From a virus, in the IMG/VR virus record IMGVR_UViG_3300028608_000061, positions 1-28,583 of that record: DNA of 28,583 nucleotides; one strand, 5' to 3'. Shown here in pieces: positions 20,939 to 28,583 of this stretch; position 1 is the first letter of the stretch, and the number at the start of each line of letters is the position of its first letter. Under the pieces are notes generated by a model. That model did no database searches, was not told the DNA's origin, and saw only the letters and a program-made list of their open reading frames with translations. The position numbers and the translations under genes are program-made.

Positions 20939-22150
20939 TCACCACACTCCCATGATCGACATCAGTTGGTTGAGCGCTGCGGCGCCCGCGTCTGTCATTC
21001 GTTCCAGTTGCGAGACACGCGTCTCGGTGTTCGTCACACGCTTCGACATCGCGGCACCGGAGTTGAAGCCGGTGGGGTCACCCAGCAAGACGCCGACCCG
21101 GAAGCCGTCCGAGTCGATCTTCATCACCATGCCGGTGGCGTTGGACGTGAGCTCCTGGCCCTCGACGACGACGGAGACCTTGTCACCCAGGCCCCAGTCG
21201 AGGCCGAAGCGCATGGCTCCGTCCTCCATCGGAACGACCTGGACGTTGACGGCCGTGAAGCCGGAGGTCTCCATCGCCTCGTCGCCGGCCTGCTGGAGCT
21301 CTTCCCACTTGTCGGTCTGTCGCTGGTCGATGAACTGCTCGATGCGACGGCCCCAGTCAGCCTCTGCGGCGACAGACTCAGGCGTCTGCACCTGAAGGAA
21401 CTGGCGCTTCACCAACTCGCCCTGACCTGCGACGACAGCGCGTGTGACACCGGGAGGCGAGATCGCCACACGCTGTCCTGCGAGCGAGCCGTTCTGCACG
21501 TCGAGACGGATCAGCGCGGTGCGGTCGGTGATCTCGTAGGTCTCGAAGACCAGGCTCGATCCACGCTGCACGACACGGAAGCCGAGCTTGCCCAGCAGGG
21601 CCAGTTCGGCGAGGAGGTTGCCCAGCACGGGGAAGCGCGCGGACTTGATGACGGCCGGCCCGCGCCCCGCGCTGGCGCTCGCCGCGAGGTGCGGCTTGCG
21701 CCGCTCGATGGGCGCGGTCGGACCGATGTTCGCCATGACGAAGGAGTGCATGACGTCCTCCGCAGGACCCTGTCTGACATCGTGCGCCTTCGTCTGGCTG
21801 GCCCCGTTGGGGTTCGTCGGGTCGGGGAAGGCGAGGGCGTCCGCGAGACAGACGGTGTCGGACACGCCCTCGAAGGTGATGCTCCCTCCGGGGTCCTCCT
21901 GCGTCGCGGCGAACTCCGCCTTCACCATCGGCCCGGACATGAGGATGTCGGTCGGGCCGGTGATGATGACGCCAGCTCCCGGCGTACGCAGGACGCCCGC
22001 GAGGGGGTTCTCCGCAGCGAGCGTCAGCTTCCACTCGCCCACGTTGTTGAAGTTGTCGGTGAGCTCAAGCCGGAGCTCCTCGGGCCGGACGAGGCCGCGA
22101 CGAGTCAGTGACTTGTCGCGGACCTCGACCGTGATGTCCTCAAGACGCAC
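20939..22150 (-). CDS. Minor tail protein, ReqiPepy6 Gp37-like
   Basis: A 403-residue tail-tip protein. The beginning (ITVEVRDKSLTRRGLV, LELTDNFNNVGEWKL) and the 'NPLAGVL..PGAGVII' region match the Gp37-like siphovirus tail family, which follows the distal tail protein in many actinobacteriophages and probably forms the tail hub. The C-terminus ends in a predicted helix (VSQLERMTDAGAAALNQL). GTG start directly after the previous TGA. Order and family agree; the biochemical role is structural. Confidence 0.8.
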   Translation of the reverse strand: MRLEDITVEVRDKSLTRRGLVRPEELRLELTDNFNNVGEWKLTLAAENPLAGVLRTPGAGVIITGPTDILMSGPMVKAEFAATQEDPGGSITFEGVSDTVCLADALAFPDPTNPNGASQTKAHDVRQGPAEDVMHSFVMANIGPTAPIERRKPHLAASASAGRGPAVIKSARFPVLGNLLAELALLGKLGFRVVQRGSSLVFETYEITDRTALIRLDVQNGSLAGQRVAISPPGVTRAVVAGQGELVKRQFLQVQTPESVAAEADWGRRIEQFIDQRQTDKWEELQQAGDEAMETSGFTAVNVQVVPMEDGAMRFGLDWGLGDKVSVVVEGQELTSNATGMVMKIDSDGFRVGVLLGDPTGFNSGAAMSKRVTNTETRVSQLERMTDAGAAALNQLMSIMGVW

Positions 22151-23023
22151 TCAGATCACCATCCACTTCCGTGGCCGCCAGGAGCACGTGATCTTCGAGG
22201 CGGCCCCGATCTCTTCGAGCTGAGCGGTCGCGGTGGACAGACCGGGCTTGACGGTCCAGAAGCGCGGGGCCTCTTCGAGCTCGGCGTAGCGGTTCTCGCC
22301 GTCCTGGTCGACGACGGTCCCCTTGCGGGTGTCGATGATCAGGCGCTGATTCGCGGCGAGCGTTCCGGACCAGGCCAGGCGCTGAACCCGCCCGTCCTTG
22401 TCGGGGGGCGAGACGGCCAGGAACTTGGTGCCCGGTCCGGTGATCTCCCAGATGGGGTACGCCTCTGCGGTGCCCCGGTTGTCGAGCTGGATCTCGCCGA
22501 TCGCCTGCGATGCCGCAACGGGCACCGAGGCGAGCGAGGAGAGGAAGCCGGCTGTCGACTCATCTCCGCCGATGTACCGGATCTGAGCCTCCGAGGAGGT
22601 CCAGTACGGGTCCGGCGAGCGGAAGGTGATGACGGTCTGGAACTCGCGCTCACCTGTGGTGTCGGAGCCGTAGGCGTACTCGCCGCCGCCGACGCGGTAG
22701 ACCTCAGTGGTCCACCTGGTGCCGTCGTCGTCGAGCAGGGTCAGGGTGCACTGACCGTCCAGCGCGAGGGCCAGCCGGTCAGTGAGTTCCTGGAGGTGTC
22801 GACGATCCCGGGCCAGGATCTCCAGAGGTACGTCGATGTCCCGCGTGAGGACTCGGCGCCTCCGGAAGACGGCGCCATCTCCGGCGCCTTCAAGCCACTG
22901 GACGGAGACGGGGGGAAGGCCGAAGCCTGTCGCCCCCGTCTTGGCCTGGTAGCCCAGGCCCTTGTCCATGATCTCGTTGAGGTCGAGCGTGTCCGTCTCA
23001 CTGGCGAGCAGGAGCTTGGGCAC
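22151..23023 (-). CDS. Distal tail / phage tail family protein
   Basis: A 290-residue protein of the siphovirus tail-component type: a conserved N-terminal part (LPPVSVQWLEGAGDG, RRRRVLTRDIDVPLEIL) followed by a galectin-like C-terminal region (AYPIWEITGPGTKF, RLIIDTRKGTVV). It connects the tail tube to the tip. It follows the tape measure gene (stop at 23030) and precedes the Gp37-like gene, the expected order. GTG start. Confidence 0.85.
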   Translation of the reverse strand: MPKLLLASETDTLDLNEIMDKGLGYQAKTGATGFGLPPVSVQWLEGAGDGAVFRRRRVLTRDIDVPLEILARDRRHLQELTDRLALALDGQCTLTLLDDDGTRWTTEVYRVGGGEYAYGSDTTGEREFQTVITFRSPDPYWTSSEAQIRYIGGDESTAGFLSSLASVPVAASQAIGEIQLDNRGTAEAYPIWEITGPGTKFLAVSPPDKDGRVQRLAWSGTLAANQRLIIDTRKGTVVDQDGENRYAELEEAPRFWTVKPGLSTATAQLEEIGAASKITCSWRPRKWMVI

Positions 23024-23029
23024 TGATCA

Positions 23030-26000
23030 TCACCATCCAAACCTTGCTCGGTTGCCAGCGGCGAACAGATCCTCTTCGGACCCGAGGGAGGAGCCAGGCG
23101 CCGCGTAGTAGTTGAGGACCTTCGTGGTGCCGCCTCCTTCCGAGCCGGCGAGTGCGCCGTTCACGGCCGCCGAGAGGCTGCCTGATGCGCTGACCTGGCC
23201 GACGCCGAGAGCGTCGAACTCGGTACCGGCGACGTCCTCCGTCAGACCCCGCAGGGTCTTGCGGACTGCGTCGTACCGGGACTCCAGGCCGTTGATGAAG
23301 CCGTCGATGACGAGCTTTCCGGCGTTCACCAGGAGGACGCGGTCCAGGGACTCCGGACCCTTCCAGTCGGTGAGCTTGCTGGTGAGGTCGCCGAGCTTGT
23401 CCTTGACGGTGTTGAACATGCCGGTGATGCCGTCGATGAAGCCCTGGATGAGCTTCTTACCGGCGTCCTTCAGCGTGGAGCCGAGGGAGCCGAGCGCGGA
23501 CTTCGCCTTGCCAGGCAGCTCCTTGACCTTGGCCACGGCCTTGCCGATGTACTCGGTCACGGTCGTCACGAGCTTGTAGAGCATCGTGGCCGCCGTGTCC
23601 TTGATCGAGTTCCAGGCCGAGGAGAAGAAGCCCTTGATCGACGAGAGACCCGAGGTCACCTTCGACACGGCGCCGCTGAAGAACGACGTGACGCCGCGCG
23701 TGATGGACGCCCAGCCGTCCGAGAAGAACTTCCCGATGGCCTTGAGGCCGTCCATGAACAGGCCCTTGGCGCCGGTCAGGAACACGCCGATGTATCCACG
23801 GATCGCCGCGAAGGCGCCCGTGAAGATGTCGGCGATGGCCTTCCAGGCGGACTTGAACAGGGCGCCGATCGCCTTGAACGCCTTGCCGGCCGTGCCCAGG
23901 ATTCCGACGTTCAGGAAGACTTCGAGGAGGCCGAGGATGACGTCCCAGATGCCCTTGAGGAGGCCCTTGATGCCCTCCCAGAGCTGGTCGAAGCCTTCCT
24001 GGAAGGTGCTCCAGTCGTTGCTCCAGAGGCCCTCGAAGATGCCCCAGATCATCGTGAAGTAGCCGACGATGTAGTCCCACACGCCGACGAAGATCTCCTT
24101 CAGACCTTCGAGGATCAGGCCCACACCGTTGATCGCAGCGACCAGCGCGCCGGCCAGGATCTCCACCAGGAACTGAATGATGGGGACCAGGATCGGCATG
24201 ATGAAGTCGACGACCGCGAGGAGCGCCTGAAGGAAGGGCTGGAGGGCCTCGACGACGCGAGTGATCGCGTCGGACAGCGGAGGCAGGACGGCAGCGATGA
24301 CCGTGGACAGGATCTCGATCAGGGGACCGAGGACTGCCGAGAGGATCTGGAGCGCGATCTGGACGATCGGCTGGAGCGCGGTGAAGATCTGCGCCAGGGC
24401 CTCGCCGAGGATCGGCAGGATCGGAGCCAAGGCGCCGATGAGCTGCTCGACGAGCGGGGCGACCGCAGCGACGATCATCTGGAAGAGCTGGGCGATCGGG
24501 GGCAGGATCGCAGCGAGCAGCCCGAAGGCTGCACCCAGCATCTCGCCGACGACCGGTACGAGCTGGTTGATCACCGGAGTGAGCATCTGGAAGGCGGACG
24601 TCAGTGCACCGCCCAGGAGCTCGACGATCGGGATGACCATCGGGGCGAGGGTGGTGAAGGCGTTCGCCAGCGGGATGATCGCAGCGGTGACGAGTCCGGC
24701 GAAGACCGGGAGCATCGCGGCGACGACCTGCATCAGCGCGCCGAGAGCCTGGCCGAGCGGAGCCATCGCGGGAGCGAGGAGCTGCACGGCCTGGAAGAGC
24801 CCGGTGAACATGGCCTCGATGCCGTCAGTCACGGCGGCCTGGGACAGGGCATCAGCGATGGCGCCGAGCGCCACGCCGAGGATCGAGCCAGCCTGCGGGA
24901 GGATGGTCGTCAGGAGCGAGCCGAGCTCGATGAAGAGGTTCTTCACGGCCGGGCCGGCGCCGTTGGCGAGGTTGCTCATCGCGAGGTGGGCCGCCGTGAA
25001 GACGTCGACCATGCCGCTCTGGAAGCCGTCCGAGTCGACGACGTCATGGATGCTCGCGAGGGAGTCGCGGAGCATTCCCAGGGTGGAGCCGCCAGCCTCG
25101 GTGGCTGCACGGGAGAGGCCGGCGAGGATGCCGCCCGTCTCGTACAGGACACCACCGAGATCCTTCAGCGAGGTGATGCCCGCGTCGATCTCTTCCTGGA
25201 GTCCGATCTGCCCCTTCTTCTGGAGCCAGACGTCGAACTGCTTGGAGATGTCGACGAACCAGCCGGCCAGGTTCGGCAGGTAGGAGGCGCCGACTTCGCC
25301 GAGCTGGGCGATGATCGAGGAGAAGACCTTGGTGCCGCCAGTGGCGGTGGCGATCGACTCGTTGAGGTAGCCGAACATCTTGTCGACCAGCGAGGGGTCG
25401 AGGGCTGCCGTCAGGTCGGTGGCGAACGAGCCGAAGAACTTCCCGATCGCAGTGGACGAGGAGGCGAAGCCCTTCTCGAAGCGAGGCAGGAGGTTGTCGA
25501 CCAGGTCACTGATCGGCTTGCGGGCCTCCGCCCAGAAGTTCGAGCTGATCGTGTTCTGCATGTCCGCGAGCGCGGCCTTGGCCTGCGGGACTTCCTTGTT
25601 GAAGTCCTTGAACGCTGCGACGGTGATTCCGATGCCGACTGCGAAGCCGCCGAGGAGGCCGGGCATGGTCAGGGCCAAGGCCCCGATCTGCGCGAGTGAC
25701 GCGGACAGCGCGAAGAGGTTGCTCGCCGAGGTGAGCGCCATCGCAGCCAGGCCGGCCATTGCCGACGCCAGCGAACCGATGATCGGCACGCTCTTGTCGA
25801 GGTTCTTCAGGATGTTGCTGAACCTCTCGAAGAGGTTGTTCAGCACGCGGATACCGGAGAGAGCGGCCAGCGCGGTGGCCACCTTGGCGACAGCTGCCTC
25901 GTTCAGCTTCGGGATGATCGAGACCGTGCGGGGACGGGTGAGGATGCCGAGGCGCGCGTTCGTGGTGGCGGAGCTCAGGGCCGAGACGTCCGGCTCGATC

Positions 26001-26431
26001 TTGATCGTGAGCGGGGAGTTGTCGTCCCGCCAGTCCTTGAGCTGGTCGGTCATCTTCCGAAGCGACTGAGCCGAGATCTCCACATCGACCGCACCGGCGT
26101 CCAAGGTGGACTGGAGCTTCACCTTCTGGCCGTTCTTGGCCCGGTTGGTGTAGGCGCGGATCGCCCGCGCCAGCTCGCCGTTCATGGTGCTCGTGTCGAT
26201 GCGGGTGTAGATCCGCACCTTGCGCGCGTCCGACTGACGGTTGCGCTGGTTGATCTTGCCGATCTCGCCGAGCATCTCGCGCTCGAAGCCGGCCATGTTG
26301 GGCATGACCTGCACTTCGACCTTGAGCTGCTTCTCGATCTTGGTGAGCTGCTTGCTCGCCTTGCTTCGGAACTCGTCGGTGTCGGGTAGCACACGGACGC
26401 TGACGCGACCGATTACCTGACCCTGGGGCAT
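23030..26431 (-). CDS. Tape measure protein
   Basis: A 1133-residue protein that sets tail length and fills the tail tube. The N-terminal 200 residues are basic and helical (FRSKASKQLTKIEKQLKVEV). A hydrophobic stretch runs through residues about 215-275, and a long central part (about 500-830) is built from repeating amphipathic segments such as 'LAPILPILGEALAQIF'. The end has the family signature: 'KLTDWKGPESLDRVLL', 'GKLVIDGFINGLE', 'VRKTLRGLTEDV'. It is preceded by the tail chaperones and followed by the distal tail protein. ATG start with GGAGGT upstream. Confidence 0.95.
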   Translation of the reverse strand: MPQGQVIGRVSVRVLPDTDEFRSKASKQLTKIEKQLKVEVQVMPNMAGFEREMLGEIGKINQRNRQSDARKVRIYTRIDTSTMNGELARAIRAYTNRAKNGQKVKLQSTLDAGAVDVEISAQSLRKMTDQLKDWRDDNSPLTIKIEPDVSALSSATTNARLGILTRPRTVSIIPKLNEAAVAKVATALAALSGIRVLNNLFERFSNILKNLDKSVPIIGSLASAMAGLAAMALTSASNLFALSASLAQIGALALTMPGLLGGFAVGIGITVAAFKDFNKEVPQAKAALADMQNTISSNFWAEARKPISDLVDNLLPRFEKGFASSSTAIGKFFGSFATDLTAALDPSLVDKMFGYLNESIATATGGTKVFSSIIAQLGEVGASYLPNLAGWFVDISKQFDVWLQKKGQIGLQEEIDAGITSLKDLGGVLYETGGILAGLSRAATEAGGSTLGMLRDSLASIHDVVDSDGFQSGMVDVFTAAHLAMSNLANGAGPAVKNLFIELGSLLTTILPQAGSILGVALGAIADALSQAAVTDGIEAMFTGLFQAVQLLAPAMAPLGQALGALMQVVAAMLPVFAGLVTAAIIPLANAFTTLAPMVIPIVELLGGALTSAFQMLTPVINQLVPVVGEMLGAAFGLLAAILPPIAQLFQMIVAAVAPLVEQLIGALAPILPILGEALAQIFTALQPIVQIALQILSAVLGPLIEILSTVIAAVLPPLSDAITRVVEALQPFLQALLAVVDFIMPILVPIIQFLVEILAGALVAAINGVGLILEGLKEIFVGVWDYIVGYFTMIWGIFEGLWSNDWSTFQEGFDQLWEGIKGLLKGIWDVILGLLEVFLNVGILGTAGKAFKAIGALFKSAWKAIADIFTGAFAAIRGYIGVFLTGAKGLFMDGLKAIGKFFSDGWASITRGVTSFFSGAVSKVTSGLSSIKGFFSSAWNSIKDTAATMLYKLVTTVTEYIGKAVAKVKELPGKAKSALGSLGSTLKDAGKKLIQGFIDGITGMFNTVKDKLGDLTSKLTDWKGPESLDRVLLVNAGKLVIDGFINGLESRYDAVRKTLRGLTEDVAGTEFDALGVGQVSASGSLSAAVNGALAGSEGGGTTKVLNYYAAPGSSLGSEEDLFAAGNRARFGW

Positions 26432-26434
26432 GGG

Positions 26435-27165
26435 CTACCTCCGGGCTGTGAACCGCTTGTAGATCTCCGCGACGGAGACCTTCTTGCCGGCCGTCTTGGG
26501 GCCGCTGGACTTGGTGGGCTTCTTCAGCGCCTTCGGGCGCGGCCATGCCGGGATCTTGGGCGCCTTGCCCTTGGCCCACTGGCCGGTCGACCGGGTGTTC
26601 TGGTTGATCGCATCGAAGAGGTCGGCCGAGAGGTGACGGTCGATACCCCAGCCGAAGTGCTCCCGGCCGCCCGATGCGAGAGCGACGGTCAGGGAGGTGT
26701 CGGGCAGCCTCCGCACAAGCGCGAGGACGAACAGCGGGGAGGGGCCTCGGCCCTCGATCACGTCCACCAGGTCGATGCCGTAGTGGAAGCGGAGGTCGGC
26801 GTACAGCCCCTCCCCGAAGTCGTCGATCAGGCGGCAGAGGCTGAGGCTTCCCCCACCTGCGCACCCTCGATGTAGGTGTTGAAGATCTGCGCCAGGACCG
26901 CGAGGTCGTCGCCCACGGCCTTCAGGAGGACTTCGCCCTTCTTGGGGTGGTCGACGACGATGAGGATGGCCTCGGCCAGGAGCGCCTCCTGGTCCACGCC
27001 GTCAGCGTCCATCCGGTCCTGGATGCCCTGGAGCTGCTCGCGCTTCTCCTTCGACAGGCGGAGCGGGTTGAGCAGGCGGGCGGTGGTCTTCTCGTCCACC
27101 ACGATGTCGGTCGAGCTGTACTTCGAGTCGGCTGCGGCGCGGATGTCGTCGAGAGTGAACTGCAT
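26435..27165 (-). CDS. Tail assembly chaperone, long form by -1 frameshift (gpGT-like)
   Basis: The frameshifted product joins the short chaperone (from 27165) to the frame that ends at 26435. At G_GGG_GAA (minus strand, 26854-26848) a -1 slip changes GAA to GGA and the new frame reads GSLSLCRLIDDFGEGLYADL, the classic start of the T part ('LIDDFG..LYADL.FHYG'). It continues through LVRRLPDTSLTVALASGG and HLSADLFDAINQNT, then a basic tail. The frame relation is exactly -1 and there is no good separate start for T. The chaperones coat the tape measure during tail assembly. Confidence 0.85.
26827..27165 (-). CDS. Tail assembly chaperone, short form (gpG-like)
   Basis: A 112-residue acidic protein. 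I start it at ATG 27163-27165 (MQFTLDDIRAAAD), with GGAGGT 10 bp upstream; a TTG at 27183 would have no RBS. It has helical segments (LSKEKREQLQGIQDR, EVLLKAVGDDLAVLAQIFNT) typical of the small tail chaperone, and it ends shortly after the slippery sequence. It is located between the major tail protein and the tape measure, the standard position. Confidence 0.85.
   Translation of the reverse strand: MQFTLDDIRAAADSKYSSTDIVVDEKTTARLLNPLRLSKEKREQLQGIQDRMDADGVDQEALLAEAILIVVDHPKKGEVLLKAVGDDLAVLAQIFNTYIEGAQVGEASASAA
26848..26854 (-). promoter_or_regulatory. -1 programmed frameshift slippery site
   Basis: GGGGGAA on the minus strand, in frame as G_GGG_GAA after CAG GTG. The P-site glycine tRNA can re-pair with GGG one base back, giving the chaperone fusion. 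Confidence 0.75.
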
Positions 27166-27205
27166 GGGGTTGCGGACCTCCAAGTTGTAGGGAATGCGAT
27201 GCGGT

Positions 27206-27260
27206 GCGGACCTTGAGGAGAGGGCCCCCGGAGGGGCCCCGGCCGTGCAAGGAGGTCCGC
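27206..27260. terminator. Long hairpin between major tail and chaperone genes
   Basis: The outer arms GCGGACCT (27206-27213) and AGGTCCGC (27253-27260) enclose a strong GGGCCCC (27222-27228) / GGGGCCC (27233-27239) stem. There is no T-run on the minus strand, so it may be a partial terminator that lowers chaperone expression relative to the abundant major tail protein, or an RNA-processing site. Confidence 0.55.
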
Positions 27261-27273
27261 GTCACTTGCACAG
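27259..27273 (-). promoter_or_regulatory. Stoperator-like site, close variant
   Basis: GCGTCACTTGCACAG, two mismatches to the 15-mer, intergenic after the major tail gene and touching the long hairpin. An inverted core GTGCAAG is 14 bp away (27245-27251). Confidence 0.6.
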
Positions 27274-27288
27274 CCGGGGAGTTCAGGA

Positions 27289-28029
27289 TCAGGCAGCGAT
27301 GCCGGTGACCCAGTCGGCGCCGTCCCAGTAGGCGTTGGAGCCGTCGCCGAGGGTGACGTACTGACCGGTGGTCCAGGCAGTCGCCGGGTCGGCGGTGACG
27401 AGGTCGAGGTCGACCAGGTCGTACGGGGCGAGCGAGCCGGTCGGGCTGAAGGTGCCCGGCGTGCCGGCGGTCGCGCCGGTCGCAGCGACGGTCCCCAGCG
27501 GGGTGATCGCGTACGTCCAGGAGTTCGCGCCGTAGGCCATCGGCTTCACGCCCAGGGGCAGGCCGGCCAGGCTCTCCGTGTCACCGAAGGACACGTCGTC
27601 GCCACGGTAGATCTCGGCCTTCGGGGCGTAGAACGCGAACACGTTCTCGCCGTCCACGAAGACGGCGAGGAACGCGGCCGTGGTCGGGACCGGGTCGGTC
27701 GGGACGCCGACGCTGCCATCGGGCAGGATCGGGGCGTTCGAGCCGTAGTAGAGCTTCAGGCCCTTGACGTCGAACTGCTGGAGGACGAAGGCCATCGTCT
27801 CGGTGCGCGCCGAGTACTTCGTGCGGAGGCTCTTGTTCTGGAGGGAGCCGATGGTGGTGGCCTCTCCACCCTCGGAGGTGATCGAGAAGATGTCCTCCAG
27901 GCTGGTGTGGCCCACGGCTTCCCACGGGGAGACGGGGACGAGCAGGTCATCGGGGATGTCGGTACCGGCGGGGGCCGTCAAGTAGTTGCCGGAGCCGATG
28001 ACGAGGGTGGCGTTGTCGTTCAGTGCCAC
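27289..28029 (-). CDS. Major tail protein
   Basis: A 246-residue tail-tube protein. The body has the tube-protein pattern (NDNATLVIGSGNYLTAP, WEAVGHTSLEDIFSI, TKYSARTETMAFVLQQFD). The C-terminal 50 residues (LVDLDLVTADPATAWTTG and AYWDGADWVTG) form an extra decoration domain after a Gly/Thr/Ala linker. GTG start with AAGGAG 8 bp upstream, a strong site fitting a highly expressed protein. It lies between the tail terminator and the chaperones. Confidence 0.88.
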   Translation of the reverse strand: MALNDNATLVIGSGNYLTAPAGTDIPDDLLVPVSPWEAVGHTSLEDIFSITSEGGEATTIGSLQNKSLRTKYSARTETMAFVLQQFDVKGLKLYYGSNAPILPDGSVGVPTDPVPTTAAFLAVFVDGENVFAFYAPKAEIYRGDDVSFGDTESLAGLPLGVKPMAYGANSWTYAITPLGTVAATGATAGTPGTFSPTGSLAPYDLVDLDLVTADPATAWTTGQYVTLGDGSNAYWDGADWVTGIAA

Positions 28030-28041
28030 GAAGGGTTCTCC

Positions 28042-28539
28042 TTACGGGGTGGGGTATGGGCGAGTGCGGGGCTTGCGGATCTCGATGTCGTAGGTCGCCT
28101 CGTAGCGCCAGACACCGGTCGGAAGGTCCGCGTACTGGACGGGTCCGGTAGAGGTGGCCCAGTCCGTGACTCGACGCGGAGCGGAGATGAGGTCGACTCG
28201 GGTGATGTGGCCCAGGCCGGGGTAGACCGTCTGCTTCAGCCAGGCGTCGCGCATGACGACGCGCACGGCCTCGGAGAGGATCGCCGCGTCCTCGTCTCCG
28301 TCCGGGTCCGCACAGAAGGTGTGGATCGCCACGCGGGCCGCGTCGAGGAATCGGGTGTCGCCGCCCCAGTTCCCGAAGGAAGGGTCGCGGCGCGCGAGCA
28401 CGAGCGGGAAGGTCTGGCCCTTCGCGATCAGGGAGTTGACCTGGATGCCGGGCAGTCCTTGACGGAGCACCGCGAGCATCAGGTCTTCGACGGGCGAGAG
28501 CTCGGCCAGCGCCTTGATCTCCGGGGGGAGTCCAGCCAT
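28042..28539 (-). CDS. Tail terminator-like protein
   Basis: A 165-residue protein with an alpha/beta pattern (LMLAVLRQGLPGIQVNSLI, LVLARRDPSFGNWGGD, RFLDAARVAIHTF) typical of gpU-like tail terminators of actinobacteriophages, which cap the tail tube before joining the head. It directly precedes the major tail gene, as expected. The ATG overlaps the upstream stop by one base (TGATG). Confidence 0.75.
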   Translation of the reverse strand: MAGLPPEIKALAELSPVEDLMLAVLRQGLPGIQVNSLIAKGQTFPLVLARRDPSFGNWGGDTRFLDAARVAIHTFCADPDGDEDAAILSEAVRVVMRDAWLKQTVYPGLGHITRVDLISAPRRVTDWATSTGPVQYADLPTGVWRYEATYDIEIRKPRTRPYPTP

Positions 28540-28583
28540 CAGCCGTCACCCCCGCTCGTCTTGCGCTTCTTCTGCTTGATCCG
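28539..28583 (-). CDS. C-terminal end of an upstream virion gene (partial)
   Basis: The frame is open from the window edge to a TGA at 28539-28541 and encodes RIKQKKRKTSGGDG. The TGATG overlap with the tail terminator gene supports a real gene. By order it is probably a head-tail joining or neck protein. Too little is visible to name it. Confidence 0.5.
   Translation of the reverse strand, partial: RIKQKKRKTSGGDG

Noticed and set aside
18397-20955. 852-codon open frame on the plus strand
   Set aside because: A shadow of the fibre gene on the opposite strand, with no recognisable domain and arginine-rich composition.
25506-26864. 452-codon frame on the minus strand overlapping tape measure and chaperone
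   Set aside because: Same strand but wrong frame. It is rich in Arg/Gly/Pro, lacks family motifs and conflicts with the tape measure and the frameshift extension.

Overview
The window looks like a prophage of a Streptomyces-type actinobacterium, or phage DNA joined to a short stretch of host chromosome. The evidence is very high GC, many GTG and TTG starts with AAGGAGG-type ribosome binding sites, 4-bp GTGA/ATGA gene overlaps, an XRE/TPR regulator cluster of the kind common in Streptomyces chromosomes, and a siphovirus gene set.

Layout. Positions 1-1790 hold a rightward cluster: the 3' part of a TPR regulator gene, two small proteins and a one-helix membrane peptide. It is probably chromosomal flank. 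Positions 1840-2050 hold a terminator, a tRNA-Tyr(GTA) on the minus strand and another terminator. From 2047 to the right edge every gene but one is on the minus strand. Positions 2047-13712 are the early block: an unknown protein with its own promoter, a class II ribonucleotide reductase, two sigma-like half proteins, a metallophosphoesterase, small unknowns, a primase split into TOPRIM and zinc-finger genes, a PD-(D/E)XK resolvase-like nuclease, a RecA-fold (DnaB-like) ATPase, dCMP deaminase, an SSB-like protein and a Cas4/RecB-like nuclease. Positions 13713-14901 are the control region: an early leftward promoter, a repressor gene, and a divergent small gene for a basic protein. Positions 14903-28583 are the late block, read from the right: tail terminator, major tail protein, tail chaperones with a -1 frameshift, tape measure, distal and minor tail proteins, two fibre proteins, a small TM/coiled-coil protein, endolysin and holin. 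Capsid, portal, terminase and integrase are not in the window.

The most striking signal is a dispersed asymmetric motif. The 15-mer GCGACACTTACACAG occurs three times exactly, and its 9-base core ACTTRCACA occurs ten times, with degenerate relatives elsewhere. Most copies lie in one orientation relative to leftward transcription and many sit at gene starts or stops. One exact copy lies just downstream of the early promoter and a close variant lies upstream of the repressor gene. The repressor (13963-14421) resembles, from memory, the L5 gp71-type immunity repressors of cluster A mycobacteriophages, which bind dispersed 13-bp 'stoperators'. I therefore infer an L5-like repressor/stoperator immunity system in a Streptomyces phage, with a new site sequence.

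In this model the repressor silences the early promoter and dampens read-through at dispersed sites in the lysogen. After induction the early operon supplies nucleotides (RNR, dCMP deaminase), replication and recombination proteins and perhaps a two-part sigma factor, and the late operon builds a long non-contractile tail and the lysis proteins. No DNA polymerase is visible, so the host enzyme is probably used or the gene lies elsewhere.
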